The notes: a model not told the origin generated them from the letters alone. Shown: positions 24,596-38,125, counted from the stretch's first letter. The stretch is DNA of 64,000 nucleotides from Bretschneidera sinensis (GCA_023935145.1 CM043703.1:26001727-26065726), one strand, 5' to 3'. Translations and numbers: made by a program.

Positions 24596-24870
24596 GCAAT
24601 ATTATTCCTTTACTTTTGTTTTGATTTTCTAATTTTCTTTTATTATTCTGTTTTTATTTATCTGTTTATTATTTTATTCTGTTTTTATTTACCTGTTTAT
24701 TATTCTGTTTTATTATTCTGTCTATTATTCTGTTTTTATTTATTTGTTTATTATTCTGTTTTATTTATCTGTTTATTATTTTGTTTTTATTTATCTGTTT
24801 ATTATTTTGTTTTTATTTATTTGTTTATTATTCTGTTTTATTTATTTATTCTGTTTTATTTATTTATTCC
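24596..24870. repeat. Low-complexity leader of element C
   Basis: About ten imperfect copies of a ~25-bp unit built from TTTATTTATCTGTTTATTA and TTCTGTTTT, between the PBS and the gag-pol start. Pyrimidine-rich and free of ATG for most of its length. Confidence 0.8.
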
Positions 24871-24890
24871 CCCTCTAAATTAATTGGTGC

Positions 24891-27800
24891 ATGCTTAGAC
24901 CGAGAGATTCGCGAGGTAGATTCATTAGAGGACCCGAATTAGAGTTACCCTCTCATTCCACCTCCATTGGTGAAACCTCGCCTAGATCAAACCATAGTGC
25001 ACCCCCATCAGAGAATTTAGAGGATTTTGTTAACATGGCTGAAAATCCTAATGAGAATGGTGCTAGGACACTTAAAGATTATCTACATCCTAGCCGGACA
25101 GCCACACCATCGTGCATTATGTTTCCAGCCAATACCCGTCATCAAGATTTTAAAACAGGGATGATACAACTTCTCCCTACTTTTCATGGCATGGAAAACG
25201 AGAACCCCTATGTGCACATTAGAGAATTTGAGGAAGTAGTTGCGACTTTCCATAGTCACGATGCAACTGATGATATCGTGAGACTCAAGTTTTTTCCTTT
25301 CTCCTTAAAGGATAAAGCTAAGAGTTGGTTATACTCACTGAGACCACGATCAATTGGGTCATGGAATGAGATGACCCAAGTCTTTTTTAACAAGTACTTC
25401 CCTCAACATAAGACTAACGCTTTGAAAAGACAAATCTCCACCTTTGCACAAAAGGAAAACGAGACTTTGTATCAGTCTTGGGAGAAATTTAAAGAGCTGT
25501 TAAGTATGTGTCCACATCATGGGTACGAAAATTGGCGTTTAGTGAGCTATTTCTATGAGGGTCTTACCTATAGAGAACGTCAATTTGTTGAGATGATGTG
25601 TAATGGAGAATTTCTGCAAAAAGACCCTGATGAGGCTATTGAGTACCTCAATGAGCTTGCTGAGAAAGCTCACACATGGACTGGACCTAGTGCTACTGAG
25701 AGCACAAATAGGTCACGACCTAGTGGTGGAGGAATCTACCATCTTAGGGAAGAGGATAACCTCAAGGCCAAGGTCGAAATGCTTACTAGAGAGTTGGAGG
25801 CATTAAAAATGAAAAAACCAACACACATAGTTAATCAGGCCGAACCTTTAGAATCATGTTTTGTGTGTGGCGGGGTTGATCATCCCGCCCAAGATTGTCC
25901 CACTTTTGTTGACATGAGAGGGCTGTACGAGGAACAATGCAATACCTTAGGCATGTACAAGAAGCCCTCAGCACCCTTCTCTAACACTTATAATCCGGGG
26001 TGGCGAAATCACCCCAACTTCAGTTGGAAATCTGAAAATCAGCAGCATGTGCAGCCCCCTAGATCATACCCAGCACCTTATCATGCACCCTCATCTTCTA
26101 GGAACTCTTTAGAAGACTCCTTACATACTTTTATAGAAGCACAAGGCAAGACAAACCAAAAGTGTGAGGCATTAATTACACAGTTGGTTGAGGAAAACAA
26201 AGAAATAAGGAGCCAAGTGTCTAAATTGATGAACTCCTTGAGTGTGACTGAGCGAGGTAAGTTCCCTGCTCAAGCTCAGTCCATACCTCACGGTCAACAT
26301 ATGGCACAAGAAAATGTGAAAAATGTAAATGCCATTGTGACCCGAAGAGGTAAGTCACTACACATTCCACCAGAGAATAAACCCGAGAATGTGAAGTGTC
26401 AAACCAGTAGTGAGACCAAGTTGCCTAAAGACCCTGAAGTGACCCAAAGTCCTGTTAAGGCCCCATTCCCCCAAGCCTTAAAATCCAACAAGAAAAATCT
26501 GGAAATGAATGATGAAATCCTTGAGAACTTAAGGCAAGTGAAACTTAATCTTCCCCTTTTGCATGTGATTAAACAAGTCCCCACCTATGCAAAAGTTCTC
26601 AAAGATTTATGCACAATTAAGAGGAAACATCATGTCAAGAAAACAGCTTTCCTAACTGAGCAAGTTAGTGCACTAATTGAGCAAAGAATTCCCCCGAAGT
26701 ACAAAGATCCGGGCTGTCCTACCATTGCTTGCAGCATTGGAAATCATGAGGTTGGACAAGCCTTACTAGATCTGGGAGCTAGTGTAAACCTGATGCCATT
26801 TTCAATTTACCTACAGCTGGGGTTAGGAGAAATCAAACCAACCGGCGTGGTATTACAATTGGCTGATCGCTCAGTCAAGGTACCCCGAGGTGTGGTTGAG
26901 GATGTTTTGATTCAAATTGATAAATTTTATTATCCTGTTGATTTCTTAATTCTTGATACTACTTCTGCTGTAGACACTAACTCTAAAATTCCTTTGATTT
27001 TGGGTAGACCTTTTCTTGCTACTGCAAATGCTCTAATAAATTGTAGGAATGGTCTCATGAAACTGTCCTTTGGCAACATGACCCTTGAAGTAAATATTTT
27101 CAATGTTGCAAAACAGCCCGAAGATGAGGACGAAAACCACCAGCTTTACATGATCGAGTCACTCGTCAATGAGGGAGTTTTCTTAACTCATGATTATGAC
27201 CCTCTTGAAAATTTTCTTGTTAATTCTGAGATAGATTTATTTGATGATAAAACTGATATAATTGATATATGTGTTGTTTTTGACAAATCTCAGGATTATG
27301 GAAATCGGGCATGGCAACCAAGGTTTGAGGAGCTGCCCGAAAGAAGCAAGACTCAAGTCCCCTCAAGTGTGGAAGCACCTAAAGTCGAATTGAAGCCACT
27401 ACCTAAGGGTCTAAAACATGTCTTTCTCGGTCCAGGTGATACCTTTCCTGTTATAATTTCTTCTGAATTAACTGAGACCCAAGGTAAGAGATTAATTCAA
27501 ACTTTAAATGAACACAAATCAGCCTTGGGATGGAGCATGGCTGATTTAAAGGGAATTAGTCCCCTAATCTGCTCCCATAAAATAAATCTGGATGAAGGAA
27601 CCAGTCCTCGTAGAGACCCTCAACGTAGGCTTAACCCCACTATGAAAGAAGTAGTGAAAAATGAAGTACTGAAACTATTAGATGCGGGTATTATATATCC
27701 TATAGCTGATAGTAAGTGGGTAAGCCCTACGCAAGTCGTCCCGAAAAAGTCCGGAGTCACTGTGATAAAAAATGATCTAGGAGAGTTAGTCCCTACCAAA

Positions 27801-30284
27801 CTTGTGAACGGGTGGCGTGTGTGCATTGATTACAGAAAATTAAATGCTGCCACCAAGAAAGACCACTTCCCACTCCCTTTTATTGATCAAATTCTTGAGT
27901 GTGTAGCTGGTCATCCCTTCTACTGTTTTCTAGATGGTTATTCTGGTTACTATCAAATAGAAATTGCATTAGAAGACCAAGAAAAGACCACCTTTACTTG
28001 TCCCTTTGGCACCTATGCTTTTCGTAGAATGCCATTCGGATTATGTAACGCCCCTGCTACTTTTCAACGCTGCATGATGAGCATTTTTAGTGACATGGTT
28101 GAAAATTGCATGGAGGTTTTTATGGATGACCTAACTGTTTTTGGATCTTCATTTGAAACATGCTTATTGAATTTAGAAAGAGTATTAATTCGCTGTGAGG
28201 AAAAAGAATTGGTTTTAAATTGGGAAAAGTGCCATTTCATGGTACCATCCGGTATTGTCTTAGGGCATATTGTCTCTTCTAAAGGAATAGAGGTTGATCA
28301 ATCTAAGATTGAGTTAATCTCTAAGTTGTCTGCCCCTAAGACAATAAAGGATGTGAGATCTTTCCTTGGTCATGCTGGTTTTTATAGGAGGTTCATACAA
28401 AATTTTTCAAAAATATCTAGACCACTATGCGCCCTCCTAGTTAAAGATACCCCCTTTGAGTGGAGTCAAGCTTGTCAAGAGGCCTTTAAAACGTTGATTG
28501 GCAAGCTTACTTCCGCACCTATAATGCAGTCGCCAGATTGGACTTTACCTTTTGAAATCATGTGCGATGCTAGTGACTACGCTGTAGGTGCTGTTCTTGG
28601 ACAGCGAAGGGAAGGTAAACCTTTTGTCATTTACTATGCTAGTAAGACTTTAAATAGTGCTCAAATGAATTACTCTACAACTGAAAAAGAGTTGCTAGCT
28701 GTAGTATTTGCTTTAGATAAATTTCGTGCTCATCTAATTGGTTCTCCTATCCTTATTTTTACAGATCATGCAGCCCTCAAGTATCTTCTTACGAAAAAGG
28801 ATGCTAAGGCACGACTAATCCGATGGATCCTCCTCTTGCAAGAATTTGATATCACCATCAAGGATAAAAAAGGAGTGGAGAACGTAGTAGCTGACCATTT
28901 ATCCAGACTCACTTTTGAGGACACTTGTGATGACATGCCAATCAAAGATGATTTTCCCGATGAGCAATTACTTTCCATTACTTCTCTACCATGGTTTGCT
29001 CACATCGTAAATTATTTGGCTACAGGTGAGATACCTATGGATTGGAGCGCTCAAGACAAGAGGAAATTCTTATATGAGGTACGTAATTTTTATTGGGATG
29101 ACCCCTATCTTTTCAAGTACTGCCCTGACCAAATTCTAAGGCGTTGCATCCCTAATGAAGAGATTTCGAGTGTCTTAGAATTTTGTCACTCCCAAGCTTG
29201 TGGAGGCCACTTTTCGATGAAAAAAACCGCTGCAAAAATTTTGCAGTGTGGATTTTATTGGCCTACTTTGTTTAAAGATACAAACACCTATTGTCGCTCA
29301 TGTGAAAGATGTCAAAAGTTAGGAGCTGTGTCTCGCCGAAATATGATGCCCCTGAACCCTATTTTAGTGATTGAAATCTTTGATTGTTGGGGCATCGATT
29401 TCATGGGACCCTTCCCTCCTTCCTTCGGGTACCAGTATATCATTGTAGCAATAGATTATGTATCCAAGTGGGTAGAGGCAGCAGCTTGTCGAAACAATGA
29501 TAATGGAACGGTGATTAAATTCCTTAAAGAAAAGGTGTTATCTCGATTTGGTACACCACGTGCTATAATTAGTGATCGAGGTACACATTTTTGCAACCGT
29601 TCCTTTGAAGCTTTAATGAAAAAATTTGGGGTATTACATAAAATCTCTACTGCCTATCATCCTCAGACTAGTGGACAAGTAGAGCTTGCTAATAGGGAGA
29701 TTAAACAAATTTTAGAAAAAACGGTTAACCCCGATCGCAAAGATTGGTCTTTGAGACTAACTGATGCGCTTTGGGCTTACCGTACAGCCTTTAAAACTCC
29801 CTTAGGTATGTCACCCTATCGGCTTGTTTTTGGAAAGCCTTGCCACTTACCCGTGGAGCTCGAGCATCGAGCTTATTGGGCCATCAAGTCTTTCAATTTT
29901 GACATGGGCGAAGCGGGTAAACTTCGAAAATATCAGCTGACCGAGTTAGAAGAATTAAGAAATGATGCTTATGAAAATTCTAGAATCTATAAGGCTAAGA
30001 TGAAAGTATTCCATGACAAAAACATTTTGAGGAAAACATTTAAACCCAATGATCGGGTATTCTTATACGACTCTAGACTTCATAAGCATCCTGGAAAACT
30101 TCGGTCAAGATGGACCGGCCCTTTTATAGTAAAAAATGTTTTTGAAAATGGGGCGGTAGAAATTGAGGATACTAGAGATGGTCGGGTCTTTAAAGTAAAC
30201 GGTCAACGACTTAAGATCTTAATTGATAGACATGATCCGGAGATGGAAGACATTCCGCTTATGGATCCGGTCTATTCACCTTGA
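24891..30284 (+). CDS. Element C gag-pol polyprotein (Athila-lineage Ty3/gypsy), intact
   Basis: A single 1,797-residue ORF that would provide capsid and all enzymes for retrotransposition. In order: gag about residues 70-265 ([37 protein letters not shown]); CCHC knuckle 323-336 ([14 protein letters not shown]); aspartic protease with DLGAS at 627, the Athila variant of DTG/DSG; reverse transcriptase about 930-1140 with FMDD at 1077-1080; RNase H with catalytic D1226 ([13 protein letters not shown]); integrase with an HHCC zinc domain and a DDE triad at D1503, D1562 and E1598, the last two spaced by 35 residues; and a C-terminal GPF-type module. No stops or frameshifts. The ATG is the first long-frame start after the leader, and gag begins about 50 residues later. 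Gag and pol in one frame means no frameshift signal is needed. No env-like ORF follows. Confidence 0.95.
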   Translation: MLRPRDSRGRFIRGPELELPSHSTSIGETSPRSNHSAPPSENLEDFVNMAENPNENGARTLKDYLHPSRTATPSCIMFPANTRHQDFKTGMIQLLPTFHGMENENPYVHIREFEEVVATFHSHDATDDIVRLKFFPFSLKDKAKSWLYSLRPRSIGSWNEMTQVFFNKYFPQHKTNALKRQISTFAQKENETLYQSWEKFKELLSMCPHHGYENWRLVSYFYEGLTYRERQFVEMMCNGEFLQKDPDEAIEYLNELAEKAHTWTGPSATESTNRSRPSGGGIYHLREEDNLKAKVEMLTRELEALKMKKPTHIVNQAEPLESCFVCGGVDHPAQDCPTFVDMRGLYEEQCNTLGMYKKPSAPFSNTYNPGWRNHPNFSWKSENQQHVQPPRSYPAPYHAPSSSRNSLEDSLHTFIEAQGKTNQKCEALITQLVEENKEIRSQVSKLMNSLSVTERGKFPAQAQSIPHGQHMAQENVKNVNAIVTRRGKSLHIPPENKPENVKCQTSSETKLPKDPEVTQSPVKAPFPQALKSNKKNLEMNDEILENLRQVKLNLPLLHVIKQVPTYAKVLKDLCTIKRKHHVKKTAFLTEQVSALIEQRIPPKYKDPGCPTIACSIGNHEVGQALLDLGASVNLMPFSIYLQLGLGEIKPTGVVLQLADRSVKVPRGVVEDVLIQIDKFYYPVDFLILDTTSAVDTNSKIPLILGRPFLATANALINCRNGLMKLSFGNMTLEVNIFNVAKQPEDEDENHQLYMIESLVNEGVFLTHDYDPLENFLVNSEIDLFDDKTDIIDICVVFDKSQDYGNRAWQPRFEELPERSKTQVPSSVEAPKVELKPLPKGLKHVFLGPGDTFPVIISSELTETQGKRLIQTLNEHKSALGWSMADLKGISPLICSHKINLDEGTSPRRDPQRRLNPTMKEVVKNEVLKLLDAGIIYPIADSKWVSPTQVVPKKSGVTVIKNDLGELVPTKLVNGWRVCIDYRKLNAATKKDHFPLPFIDQILECVAGHPFYCFLDGYSGYYQIEIALEDQEKTTFTCPFGTYAFRRMPFGLCNAPATFQRCMMSIFSDMVENCMEVFMDDLTVFGSSFETCLLNLERVLIRCEEKELVLNWEKCHFMVPSGIVLGHIVSSKGIEVDQSKIELISKLSAPKTIKDVRSFLGHAGFYRRFIQNFSKISRPLCALLVKDTPFEWSQACQEAFKTLIGKLTSAPIMQSPDWTLPFEIMCDASDYAVGAVLGQRREGKPFVIYYASKTLNSAQMNYSTTEKELLAVVFALDKFRAHLIGSPILIFTDHAALKYLLTKKDAKARLIRWILLLQEFDITIKDKKGVENVVADHLSRLTFEDTCDDMPIKDDFPDEQLLSITSLPWFAHIVNYLATGEIPMDWSAQDKRKFLYEVRNFYWDDPYLFKYCPDQILRRCIPNEEISSVLEFCHSQACGGHFSMKKTAAKILQCGFYWPTLFKDTNTYCRSCERCQKLGAVSRRNMMPLNPILVIEIFDCWGIDFMGPFPPSFGYQYIIVAIDYVSKWVEAAACRNNDNGTVIKFLKEKVLSRFGTPRAIISDRGTHFCNRSFEALMKKFGVLHKISTAYHPQTSGQVELANREIKQILEKTVNPDRKDWSLRLTDALWAYRTAFKTPLGMSPYRLVFGKPCHLPVELEHRAYWAIKSFNFDMGEAGKLRKYQLTELEELRNDAYENSRIYKAKMKVFHDKNILRKTFKPNDRVFLYDSRLHKHPGKLRSRWTGPFIVKNVFENGAVEIEDTRDGRVFKVNGQRLKILIDRHDPEMEDIPLMDPVYSP

Positions 30285-30593
30285 CCACACAACAAAGGTA
30301 CGTTATTCCTTTTAATTTTTGTTCTGTTTTTAGTTAGTTTTCATTCAATCTTAATTATTAGTTTTTAGTTTACTTCAAATTTCAAAAAAAAAATATATAT
30401 ATATATATATATATTAATATTTCGTTGTCAAGTCTTTATTAACTTTGAATTTTGGTTGTGTTAAGTCTATTTTAATTTTTAGTTTCTAGTGATTTCAGCG
30501 AAAAGAACGGTATGCAGTTCAATTGGTGGTGCGCAATTTTCAGCTTTTGTGCATTTTTGGCCGCACAGGGAGTTTCCTTTCCTTTTTCTTTTA

Positions 30594-30607
30594 CATTGAG
30601 GTCAATG
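30594..30607 (+). other. Short hairpin before first G-run in C tail
   Basis: CATTG-AGGT-CAATG can pair into a 5-bp stem with a four-base loop. GGTTGGGGGTGG begins 10 bases downstream. The same arrangement recurs in B, D and F. Confidence 0.6.
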
Positions 30608-32019
30608 CAATGTTTAGGTTGGGGGTGGAGGAAACATATTTCTTTTTTTTTTTTTTTTTTTCTCATTGAACTGCTTGGTGTCACTTTCTTTCTTTTCGTT
30701 GTTAGGATAAAAAAAAAAAATTTGTTTGTTTGTTTTTAGCATGTTTTGTGTTAGCCTTGGAGTTAATTCACATGTCAATGATATGAGCTTAATCGAGATA
30801 GCATATAGCATTTAGAAGAAGTTAAATCTTGCTTCGCTTTGAGAATAAATTAAGTGTCAATTTTTCTTTGGTTTGAGACTCTGGTTTGTGGTAAGATTGC
30901 ATGATTAGTCTAAAGCATTTGGAAAAGTTTTATGCGCAGTTGTTTTGTGAATACTTTTGCGGTCTCTACAAGCTCTAGAACTTATTTAATAATCACTTGA
31001 GGCGAAAATCATTGAATGCACACTACTTAGGATATGATGTAGGCCATTTTTGGACCGTTTGAGCCTTTTTAAACTTACCCTTGTTATATTTATCGCTAGT
31101 CACCTATTTGAGCCTTTTTCTTGAAAAGAAAAATTGAGCCTTGTTTCTTTCGATAAACCATTTACTTATCTTTATGAGCCCAAAAATATTTTATCCTTAC
31201 CTCTCTTTTAAAAGAACTTAGTTATACACATTTTGTGAGAAGCACTTAATAGGAGTAAGGGTGGAAATATGAGAAAATATTACTATCATAACCCAAGTAC
31301 ATTAAAAGAGATAAGTTGGGGGTTGTGGAAAAGAAAAGAAAAGAATGAAAGAGGAGGTGAATGGTCTTATGCCAAAACAAAAAATAAAAAAAAAATGAGA
31401 AAAAAATGAATTATGGCAAAGAAAGAAAAAAAAAATGGTGATTTATTGCCAGAAATGCTCGAAAAATGGTTGAAAGAGTTGGGTTTTGAAGTAAGGTTAT
31501 CTTGTGCTTAAAGTGGTTGTGTTTAAATTAAGAGACTTAGTTCTTTTATTTGTTTAAACTTTCCCATTCTTTCTTGACCTTTACCCTAGCCTAATGTTGC
31601 AAGCTTATTAAAGACCTATTGATCCGATGAAGTGTGATTTTTCTACATAGTGGAGAGTGATTTGAAAAGTGAGCATATGGAGCTTGATTTGTGATTGATG
31701 TCACGCAAATTAATATGTTTTTAGAGGCCAAGACTTGTATTCATGCTATGTTGTGCATAAAATCATCTAGGTGTTCGGACTAATGTATTGTGGTAAGATG
31801 GATGGTAAGAGTCGATAACGATTTTAAGGTTGACATTTGGATTATTCTTGGACCTGAGTGATATTTAATGATTCTATGTGCTGTATGTTATGCATGATTT
31901 TTGAGATAGATTTTTGAATCACTCTTGGTTAACGCCAGCATTGCTGTATTTTGTTTTGATTTCTAAATAAAGAATTCATTTCATGCCTTTCGCTTGAATT
32001 GCTAGGGACTAGCAATAAG

Positions 32020-32033
32020 CTAGTTGGGGGTTG
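32020..32033 (+). promoter_or_regulatory. Element C polypurine tract
   Basis: CTAGTTGGGGGTTG immediately before the 3' LTR start TGATGAGAG; the site that would prime plus-strand DNA synthesis. Confidence 0.8.
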
Positions 32034-33667
32034 TGATGAGAGTCATAAAATGCATCTAAACAATACTTAATTGTTAACATTTTAGGGTTGATCTTGGTCG
32101 TAATCGCACTTTTACATGTTGATAACTCTAAAGTGATATTCATAAATCATTGACTTAATTCGATGCATTTTCAGGTGCTTTGAGTACAAAAGAGATAATA
32201 AAGCGATCCATGTTTAAAGCACCAAAAGATCTTGGGTGTCGGTGCTCGTTTTTGTCTAAGGTTTAGACGTGTCCAAACATGATTCAAAGATGGTTAAACT
32301 CTAAACTAAGGCTGGAGTAATAAAGTACAGTAAGTTAAAAGACTGCACACAAGTGTGTGCATCACTTTGGAGCAAGTTAAGGGTAGGCACACTAGTGTGT
32401 GCACTTCTGCATACAAGCTGAAGAAGTTTCACTGAATTGCCAGAATTTCCCGTACAGATCAATCATCTTTGCAGATTAAACTGTATTGATGTAGGAAGAA
32501 CCAGATGATGAACCATATATGCTTAGAAAGATCCGGAAGTCTATTTTCTGGAGAATTTTACGGTTCGTAAAAAGGATTTTTCTAGAGAAAGTTATGGCAG
32601 TTTTAGTGGAAACAGTTCAGGCCAGCACAGCAGGCCCAGACGCACAGCAGGCCCAGGCGCACAGCACGGCCCACTCGCCTCTTGACCGGATTAGGGCAAG
32701 CAAATGACATTCTCCAAGACCAAAACACCCCCCTCATGCTCTATAAATATATCTTTATGGAGTGTGCAGCTGGGTATTGAAGAGAGAAAGCAAGGAAGAG
32801 AGAAAAAAGAGAGGATTCAAGGGATCCAAATCCAGCATTCTTCCATTTTATTTCTAAGTTTTCTTTGGTTGCAAATCAAGGGGAGAACATCCATATTGTT
32901 CTTCCACCTTGAACTCCATGGCCAAATCAAGGGGAAAGCATCCTTATTGTTCTTCCACCTTGATTTCCATGGCCAACTAATCATTTTACAAGGGAAAGAG
33001 ATGAATCTTTAGGGATTTCTTGTTCTTGATTCAGTTGTATGGATTTATTGTTAAATATTGTTTATGAATTATTCATTGATTAAGTAAGAAGATTTGAGTT
33101 CATGTGATAGATGTACTTCTTATTCTTCTTCTTTTAGACTCTCTTAATCCGGTTATTGCATCCTTCTCCTCCATTGAGGTTGCTTGGATGTGATTGATTC
33201 CGGTAGATTTATCTTATTGATTGTCCATTATTGCGATATTGTCTTTTAAGATATATTGTCATTTCTTGATAATCTTTAAGATCGGTCATGTGTGCATGAA
33301 CCGAAATCAATGATTAATTCGTAGCAATTATATAAGAATTGTAAATGTGCTTGATTGAATATATTCCGATTGCTTGTTTGGGAGTTGAAACTTGCAATCG
33401 AGATAAAATCAATTGAATCAAGAGTGGAAATAGGGAACAAACCTAAGGAGGATTCCCGGAACCTTGTTATTTCTCATTTATATTTCATTTACATTTACGC
33501 AATTTTCCTTTACATTATTTCACCATCAAAGCTTAAAAATCTTGAGTTTAACTTTTATCGTTCGTTTTAAGGTTCACACATTTTCCTTTGTACTTAACTT
33601 GTTTCCCTGTGGAATCGACACCCCAAAGCCGTACTACAATAACCGTGTTATACTTTGGGCGTAATCA
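32034..33667 (+). mobile_element. Element C, 3' LTR
   Basis: 1,634 bp, TGATGAGAG..GTAATCA. Identical by eye to the 5' LTR except that it lacks a 14-bp stretch (after 33,025), which in the 5' copy repeats a CTTGTTCTT-type unit. The four short ORFs inside it repeat exactly those of the 5' LTR. Followed by target duplication ATACT. Confidence 0.95.
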
Positions 33668-33672
33668 ATACT

Positions 33673-34601
33673 TCATATCATTGTTCATATGCATATACAT
33701 GAAATAAAAGAACCAGGGGGGCAGCCGGTTTAAATGAAAACTGCGACAGCCGGTATATGCTGGAAATATATGAAAACCGTGACAGCCGATATATGCTGGA
33801 AATAAAAGATCCGGGAAACCGGGAGGGCAACCGGTCTAAGCTAAAACATGTTGACATGTGGGAAGACGATCCTAATTAATAATTCATGTATTGCATCTAT
33901 TTTAAATATTGATTTTATTATTGAGATACTAAAGTACTATTCATGATTGTAAATTTATGGATAGATGAATGAGTCTCACAGAGAGACAATTATTCTGAGA
34001 AGAAATATGAAAATATGAAATGATGAGAATTATGTGGGTGACTGATTATATGCTGTGAACCTCATAATGAGGTAATTATGAGATAGAATTGATAGTCTCA
34101 AGATGATGATTAATTATATGAGAACAAGAGCTATATAAAGGATGAGGATTTGATATGAGTAGTGATAATAGAATGTTATTATCAAAATATATGAGATATA
34201 GATTAATGAATATTTGAAGACTAATTATATAAATTGAATACTTCTTGTAAGTTTAATTCACTGAGCTTGTGAAGCTCACTCCTTATTGTATAATGATTTC
34301 AAGTAGTGGGAAGGACATAGAAAATTGTGAGTGGAGATTCAGACTAAATCATTTTCTGTAAGCCACGTGGTCCACTTCTTCAGACTAATGAGAAAGAAAA
34401 AAATATTTGTAAATATTCATGCATAATATGCTGTATATACTGTTCAGTTGAGATCTGAATGATGTAACTCCCTAGTTGAGGATTTATGTATGTAAATCAT
34501 TCAGTTTCTGTTTTTATACTGTTGCATATATGTGTCGTGCTGGGATTTCAAAACGTGACGACACCGTCTCGGGGGTGGCCAACCCGAGATGGGCTGTTAC
34601 A
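33673..34601 (+). mobile_element. Element A, 5' LTR, second part
   Basis: Continues the LTR cut at 22,815 and ends GGGCTGTTACA. Contains two ~36-bp tandem units with GAAAAC(C/T)G(T/C)GACAGCC at 33,735-33,805; the 3' LTR has three. Matches 46,620-47,553. Confidence 0.8.
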
Positions 34602-34620
34602 ATTTTGGTTTCAGAGCATT
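34602..34620 (+). promoter_or_regulatory. Element A primer binding site (tRNA-Met type)
   Basis: ATTTTGGTTTCAGAGCATTG follows the LTR end. It differs by one base from the TGGTATCAGAGC core expected for an initiator tRNA-Met primer, the usual site in Tekay/Del elements. Confidence 0.7.
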
Positions 34621-34699
34621 GGGTTTTATGATTCTGTAGACTACATAAGAACCTAAAAAAATGGAAGATCTAAATAAATTATATTTTAATACAGAGTTT

Positions 34700-36447
34700 G
34701 AGGATGACACATGGATACACTAGAGCTAAAGGTAGAGTTCTAAATCAGAGGAGACGTGGTGACCCCCAATATTTAGAAGAACTGAAGCAGAGGGGGAAGT
34801 TCAGTATGTGGTTCTTGTAAGGGAACAAATTGATAGTGCAGCTGGTACTAGTAGAGCTAGAAGAGAATCTGACGTTAGGAGGGATGAATTAAGAGACGCT
34901 CTTGATCGTGCTATAGAGAGAATGAATGCAGTTAAAGAAAGGGCTGATAATTTGCAGAGGAGATTAGAGAAGAGGGGTAGAATATAACCTGATGTGGTGA
35001 GACAAGATGTTCATGAAGGAGAAGGTGTGTTTGCACATGAGATATAAGGTGATTGTTTTGTGAGATTTCTTAAGTTTAAATCCTAGTCTTTTAGAGGATC
35101 TGTGAATCCTATAGAAGCTGAGCAGTGGATTAGACATATCGAGAAATATTTTGAGGTCTTACTAGTGATAGATAGACAGAAGGTTGCTTTTGCTTCATTT
35201 ATGCTGGAAGGTGAGGCTTCTCAATAGTGGGAGGATATTTTGCCCAGAGTGAGCACACAGGTAGAATAACCTTTAACTTGGAGAAAGTTTAAGGATGAGT
35301 TCTTTGTGAAAAAATTTCCAGATACCTGTCGGGTACAACAAGAGAGATTTTATTCATCTAAGGCAGAGTAATTTATCAGTGGCTGAATATTATAGTAGAT
35401 TCATAGCCCTGTCAAGATTTTTACCTGAATTAGTGAATACGAAGGAGAGGAATTGTAAGAGATTTTTAGACAGATTACACTATGATATTTGGACTAAACT
35501 CTCTTATATGGGCATTGAAAATTATGCTATATTGGTGGATAAAGCATTACAAATTGAGAAGGATTTGATGGAGTTTAGAGGTAGGAGGGAATAGCTGAAG
35601 AGGTCTAGATTTGAGTGGGAGACTACCTTAAAGGGAGTGTTCCTTATCACAAGGGACCTAGAGGTGGTGGCAGGATCTGTCACTTCTGTAGCTCAGAGTA
35701 ATACCGATGGGACCCTTAGATTCTGGAGACAGACTATGGGAAGTGGGAGTTATAGTAGATGAGTAAGTATGTCACAAAGGGGAGGTGGTAATCTGATGTA
35801 TGATTAAGAGCTAAGGGTTTGCTTTAGATGTAATCAGATGGGGCATCTGTCTCAGAATTACCGTACGCATATATATGCTTTGCATGTGGTGAGGGAGGAC
35901 ATGTTACTAGATTGTCTAATGGAGAAATCTGTTGACGTAGGCGTTGGAAGTGTTGAGAGAAGACTGGTGAAGAGAGGTTGTGGATCAGGGAGTGTGCAGG
36001 GTAGAGGTCTAGGATCAGTAGCTAAGAAAGGACGTGGTAGCCAATTACAGTCTAGAGACAGTAGAATCTATGCATTGACCCAACAGGATACATAAGCCAC
36101 TCCCGATGTTGTTATGGGTATGGTATCTATCCCTGATAGGCCTGCTAGATTATTGATTGATCCTGATGCAACCAATTCTTTTGCATCTAGTGTTTATATG
36201 AAATCTATGGATGCTAGTGTTAGTCTTTTGATGCATGCTATTGCTGTTGAGGTTCCTACTGGGGATAGAGTTATTATCAGGACAATTTATCGAAGTTGTG
36301 TGATTAATATGGCTGATAGAGAATTTGAAGTCGATTTATTGTCTTTAGAATGGTAGATTTTGATTTAATTCTATGGATGAATTGGTTATTTGCATATCAT
36401 GCTTGGGTAGATTACTTTAGGAAGAATATGGTGTTCAAGATACCTGG
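34700..36447 (+). pseudogene. Element A gag and protease remnant (chromovirus)
   Basis: Decayed gag of Tekay type: a Retrotrans_gag-like stretch with in-frame stops at 35,100-35,600 (LTWRKFKDEFFVKKFPD, then AEYYSRFIALSRFLPELV), and a zinc knuckle CFRCNQMGHLSQN near 35,820-35,865 that has lost its last cysteine. The protease region at 36,114-36,440 contains LLIDPDATNSF where DSGAT is expected, so the catalytic motif is altered; MVDFDLILWMNWL follows. The reading breaks off at about 36,447, where element B sequence starts. Confidence 0.75.
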
Positions 36448-38125
36448 ATCGAGAGATTACAGGCACCCAAGAAAGGAGGGAAGTATGAAGAAATTCTGGA
36501 GGTATTCAAGCAAGTCCATATCAATATCCCATTTTTGGATGCCATCCATCAAGTGCCATCATATGCCAAGTTTTTAAAGGACTTGGTCACTATCAAGAGG
36601 AGGACTAATGTCCCAAAGAAGGCATTTTTGACCGAGCAGGTCAGTTCAATCCTTCAGTGCAAGCTACCCATCAAGTATAAGGACCCGGGGTGTCCTACCA
36701 TCTCTTGCACGATAGGAGTCAGCCACATTGAGAGGGCCCTTTTGGATCTAGGGGCGAGTGTGAATCTTCTACCCTACTCAGTCTATGTGCAGTTGGGGTT
36801 AGGAGAATTGAAGCCCACATCCACGACGCTTCAATTGGCTGACAGGTCAGTGAAAAGACCACGGGGGATAGTTGAGGACGTTTTGATAAAAGTGGATAAG
36901 TTCTATTTCCCCGTGGATTTTATTGTGCTTGACACAGAGCCAGTTCAGAATGTAGGGATTCAAATATCGGCGATTCTAGGACGACCATTCTTAGCCATGG
37001 CTAACGCCCTAATCAATTGTAGGACAGGGGTGATGAAAATCTCCTTCGGAAATATGACAGTGGAGTTGAACATTTTTGATATCACTAGGCAACCACTGGA
37101 ATATGATGAAATGAGAGATGTGTGCTTGATAGAGGAGATTCTTAAGGATACTGTGGATGAATCAAGCATTGAGGATCCCATGGAGGCATACTTTGCTCAC
37201 TTTGGAGAGGACTTGGGTTTAGATAAGTTACTCGAGGAAGTAAATGCCATTTTGGAGACTGATCCTCAAGAAAGCAAGGAGGAGGAGGAGAAGGTGTCAC
37301 CAGAACCTCAAAAGAAGGAACTTAAGCCTTTACCGGATAATCTTAAGTATAAGTTCCTGGGTCCAGCATACTGTTTGCCTGTGATAATAGCTTCAGATTT
37401 GGGAGAGGCTCAAGAGGAGAAATTATTAGATGTTTTAAGAGAGCACAAGGAAGCTATCGGCTGGACCATTGAGGATATTAAGGGAATCAGCCCCTCGGTG
37501 GTGATGCACATGATACATTTGGAGGAAGATACTAAGCCATCGAGGGAGCCGCAAAGAAGGCTCAACCCTGCTATGCAAGAGGTTGTGAGGGCAGAGGTTA
37601 TTAAGCTGTTAGATGCAGGGATCATTTATCCCATCTCTGATAGCAAATGGGTGAGCCCCATTCATGTCGTGCCCAAGCGAGCTGGGTTAACGGTAGTAAA
37701 GAATAAGGACGACGAGTTGGTGCCAACTCGTGTGCAGTCTGGGTGGAGAGTGTGTATAGACTACCGTAAGCTGAACAGTGCCACAAGGAAGGATCACTTT
37801 CCACTTCCATTTATTGATCAGATGGTGGAGCGTTTGGCTGGGCACGAGTATTATTGTTTTTTGGATGGTTATTCTGGATATAACCAGGTCCCCGTGGACC
37901 CCGAAAATCAGGAGAAGACGACATTTACCTGTCCTTTTGGGACCTTCGCCTACCGTCGCATGCCCTTTGGGTTATGCAATGCACCCACCACTTTTCAGCG
38001 GTGCATGGTCAGTATATTCTCTGACATGGTAGAGCGGTTCTTGGAGATTTTCATGGACGACTTCTCCATCTTCGGTTCAACATTTGAGGAGTGCCTGCAC
38101 CCTCTTTGGTTTTGGTACGGTGCAA
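36448..38125 (+). pseudogene. Element B pol, protease and RT part (Athila-lineage, 5'-truncated)
   Basis: Begins abruptly at the end of gag (RLQAPKKGG in the B frame, joined to element A's protease). An ORF from 36,535 carries the Athila protease ([16 protein letters not shown]) and an acidic linker with FAHFGEDLGLDKLLEEVN. The reverse transcriptase ([30 protein letters not shown]) reaches FMDDFSIFG near 38,054-38,080. A frameshift near 38,090-38,125 moves the frame. Gag, leader and 5' LTR are missing. Confidence 0.85.

Larger units (their letters stand above)
30285..32033 (+). other. Element C post-pol non-coding tail
   Basis: About 1.75 kb with no convincing ORF. It holds a hairpin (30,594-30,607), three G-run tracts (30,617-30,628, 31,313-31,322 and the real polypurine tract at 32,022-32,033), a T17-like run near 30,642-30,660 and an A-rich stretch at 31,370-31,440. 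Athila relatives often have an env-position ORF here; none is visible in C. Confidence 0.7.
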
